Source of the DNA: Pigoraptor vietnamica
Lineage: Eukaryota; Opisthokonta; Filasterea
Length of the DNA stretch: 16,833 nucleotides
Direction of reading: 5' to 3'
NCBI GenBank assembly: GCA_943704525.1
Contig: CALSCQ010003073.1
Location: 1-16,833, forward strand
Shown here: positions 14,881-16,833 of the stretch, piece by piece
How the letters are laid out: each line of letters opens with the position of its first letter
How positions within the stretch are numbered: the first letter of the stretch is position 1
The notes under the pieces: generated by a model
What the model was told of the DNA's origin: nothing
The model's database searches: none
The model's input: only the letters and a program-made list of their open reading frames with translations
Translations under genes and position numbers: made by a program

Positions 14881-16688
14881 CGTGTGTATGTGTGCGTGGG
14901 TGTGTGCGTGTGTATGTGTGCGTGGGTGTGTGCGTGGGTGTGTATGTACTTAGAATGCACGGATATGCGCACGCCATGTGGCTGTGTCCATTTGCGATTT
15001 CCCCTGTGGCTATTCATGTGAGAGCGTGAGTGCCCAACAAGATGCAGAAAGGGCACTGTGAACAGCCTCGCGTGTGCGGTCCTCCCTCCACATGATTGCC
15101 ATGCCGCAGTATGCGCCGTCCATTCTGAATTACCTCCTTTCCCCCCCCCCCCCCCCCCCCCCCCCCCCCGCAGGCGGACAAGGCCATGGAGGCTGAGCGC
15201 CTCGAGCGCATCGCGGAGAACAACCGCGCGATGGCCAACGAAGAGCTCCAGCGCCACGCGAACCAAAAGGTCGCGGACCAGCTCATGGACAAGGAGCGCG
15301 AGCAGCGCATGCACGAGAAGCAGGTGGGCCGCCCTTCGCTGCGTGCTTGCGGCGGTGCGTGCGTGCGTCCTTAGGTGATCTGTGTGTGTGTGAGTGTGTG
15401 AGTGTGTGTGTGCGTGTGTGTGTGTGCGCGCGCGCGTGTGTTTTACCTCTTTATGTCGGGTACTGCGTGGCTGGTATGCGCGGCGGCATTTTGCGTGAAC
15501 GGTCTTTGCGTGCATCTGCTTGAGGTGCGTGAATTAACCGTCTCATCCCGTCGCGATCTCCGCAGCCCCTTGCTACCAACGACGCGGTCGAACTCGTGAA
15601 GGAGGTGCGCGACAAAGGCTTTGCTTCCGTTGTTACATGTGCTCTACCGCTGTCTTCAACCACGTCGACGCCACATTCGCACTTTGATCTTGTCATGTGC
15701 GCTATTGAATCGCAAGCATCCACGCACGCCTGACGCCCGTTTCCGCCCGTCAACCAGGCCGTGATGCACAAGGTGCACTCGAAGGAGGTCGTCGAGGCGC
15801 AGGAGGAGGAACGCCAGCGCCGCATTCTCGAGGAGAAGAAGCAGGAGGCGGTCGCGCAGCTCGTGCGTCGCAAGAGCATTATCGACGTCAACAACGCGCA
15901 GGAGGCCGAGCGGCAGCGCCTGATCATGGAGGAGAAGAAGAGGGATGCGCTCGACAACATTGTCCGCCGCAAGAGCATCATGGAGGTGGGCTGAGGAGCA
16001 GCTTCCGATGGCGCACGGCACTCTCTTGCTGCCTCTGTGGTGCACGGCAGATTCTCTTCCGGCTTGTGCTGTGTGCGTTGTGTGCGGTTCATGTGCTTGA
16101 GTGCGTGAACGCGGCTAGAGCGGTTTGTGCGACTGCGTTGCGCGTGCGTGCTCGTGCTAAGGGCAATGCGGTTTCATGTGCAAGCGGTGTGCGGGACCGA
16201 GCAGTGTGGTGCGGCTTGTGTAATACACGCCCGCGCCAATTTGCAGGCGGACAAGGCGATGGAGGCCGAGCGCCAGGAGCGCATTGCTGACCAGAAGCAC
16301 GCGGAGGCTGCCGAGCAGGCCGTGCGTCACGTGAATCAGAGGACGGCCGACAAGCTCATGGACGCCGAGCAGGCCGAGCGGCAGAAGGAGAAGGTGTGCG
16401 CGCGCCTGTGCGCTCGTGGCGTGACGTCTGCGTTGTGGCCCTTGTCGTTGAAAGCAGTGCGTGCGGTCGCTGTCGAGAGGGCGTTGATAATTGCGTGCAT
16501 GAAAGGTTGCAAGATCGCAAACCAACCCCCTGACTCGCAAGCAATTCACGTGCCGCGTGTAACAACTTTTTCCGCGGCTGGATATCTGCGCGATTGTACC
16601 TTATTTCGCTGACATTGAGCCATCCCATTTTCTACGCGCACGAATGCAGCCGAAGGCGGCGCCCGAGGCTGTCGAGTTGCTCAAGGAG
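14183..16688 (+). CDS. Charged helical repeat protein from duplicated three-exon cassettes (3' end outside window)
   Basis: Exons are 14183-14185 (coding part only the ATG), 14365-14403, 14575-14802, 15174-15323, 15566-15604, 15758-15985, 16247-16393 and 16650-16688; a donor at 16689 leads out of the window. All introns are phase 0. After the ATG, a cassette of 13, 76 and 49-50 residues repeats: ...ELAQE / ...VELVKE / ...VELLKE, then AMMHAVH.. / AVMHKVH.., then ADKAMEAER in both copies. The 76-residue exon is itself a double 33-residue repeat containing EERQR, EEKK and RRKSII, giving serines at residues 54, 87, 193 and 226 in an RRxS context that suits PKA-type kinases. The sequence is rich in E, K, R, Q and A and should form long helix or coiled coil. 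There is no signal peptide or membrane segment. I recognise no family. At least 291 residues are visible. A cytoskeletal or scaffold role would be a guess. Confidence 0.8.
14833..14945. repeat. GT-rich tract with internal duplication, repeat-gene intron 3
   Basis: GT repeats follow the exon ending at 14802. From about 14880 to 14940 a unit of the form GCGTGTGTATGTGTGCGTGG is repeated with small changes. The tract lies wholly in an intron. Confidence 0.9.
15141..15169 (+). repeat. C29 homopolymer acting as the pyrimidine tract of a 3' splice site
   Basis: Twenty-nine consecutive C residues end four bases before the exon that starts at 15174 (C-run, then GCAG). It takes the position of the polypyrimidine tract of that intron. 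U2AF-type factors prefer U-rich tracts, so a pure C tract is odd; PCBP/hnRNP K-like proteins bind poly-C. The run length may be uncertain because homopolymers sequence poorly. Confidence 0.95.
15381..15440. repeat. GT/GC tract in repeat-gene intron 4
   Basis: About 60 nt of GT with GA and GC interruptions lie between the exons ending at 15323 and starting at 15566. This is ordinary low-complexity intron sequence of this genome. Confidence 0.85.
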
Positions 16689-16760
16689 GTCGGTTGCGGC
16701 TCGCTTACGCCGAAACATATATAAGCCTATGACTCATGCACGCACATATCCATCTCCTTG

Positions 16761-16786
16761 CCCCCCCCCCCCGCCGCGCGCGTACA

Positions 16787-16833
<47 letters not shown>
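16761..16833. repeat. C12 run followed by CA repeat running off the window
   Basis: Twelve C residues at 16761-16772 are followed by a GC-rich linker and a CA repeat from 16784 to the window end. It lies in the intron after the exon ending at 16688. By analogy with the previous cassettes, the next exon expected to the right would be the 76-residue type. Confidence 0.9.

Noticed and set aside
14100-15029. Long plus-strand open frame of about 309 codons
   Set aside because: It runs through an intron, exon 3 in the wrong frame, and the GT tract. The spliced phase-0 exons give repeats that match their duplicates, so this frame is a shadow.

Overview
The window is nuclear DNA of an intron-rich, fairly GC-rich eukaryote, most likely a free-living protist. 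Genes are broken by many short GT-AG introns (about 75-340 nt), no bacterial signals are present, and introns and spacers are full of GT/CA, GA and poly-C tracts. TGA is used as an ordinary stop by three genes (F-box/HMG, TPR and VPS35L genes). I cannot name the species. All exon structures below were assembled by hand from splice signals, phase and family knowledge.

Layout, left to right. A probable 3' end of a plus-strand gene (3-125) is followed by a long GT tract. A single-exon minus-strand gene (1016-1606) encodes an F-box joined to an HMG-box. It is divergent from a plus-strand, leucine-rich reading frame that looks frameshifted (about 1735-2509). After an AT-richer spacer comes an eight-exon minus-strand gene for a 433-residue nuclear-type TPR protein (3094-5500). 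Divergent from it is a three-exon plus-strand gene (5778-6194) for a 68-residue one-pass membrane protein resembling the UPF0729/C18orf32 family. Its fourth codon is an in-frame TGA, at the place of the family's conserved cysteine.

The centre (6627-13412, minus) is a complete 22-exon gene for VPS35L, the core solenoid of the Retriever/Commander endosomal recycling complex. It conceptually gives 999 residues. One of its introns appears to be GC-AG and carries a 47-unit CT repeat just after the donor. An AT-rich island lies in the next divergent spacer. The right end (14183 to beyond the window) is a plus-strand gene built from tandemly duplicated three-exon cassettes (39, 228 and about 150 nt, all phase 0). 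They encode a charged helical repeat with recurring RRKS motifs.

The genes do not form an obvious pathway. They share a splice-donor style (GTGCG or GTGGG rather than GTAAG) and short divergent promoters that contain TGACGT-type motifs. The best lead for new biology is the TGA codon in the UPF0729-like gene, which may encode selenocysteine in a U-x-x-C motif. Next are the F-box/HMG fusion and the cassette-exon repeat protein.
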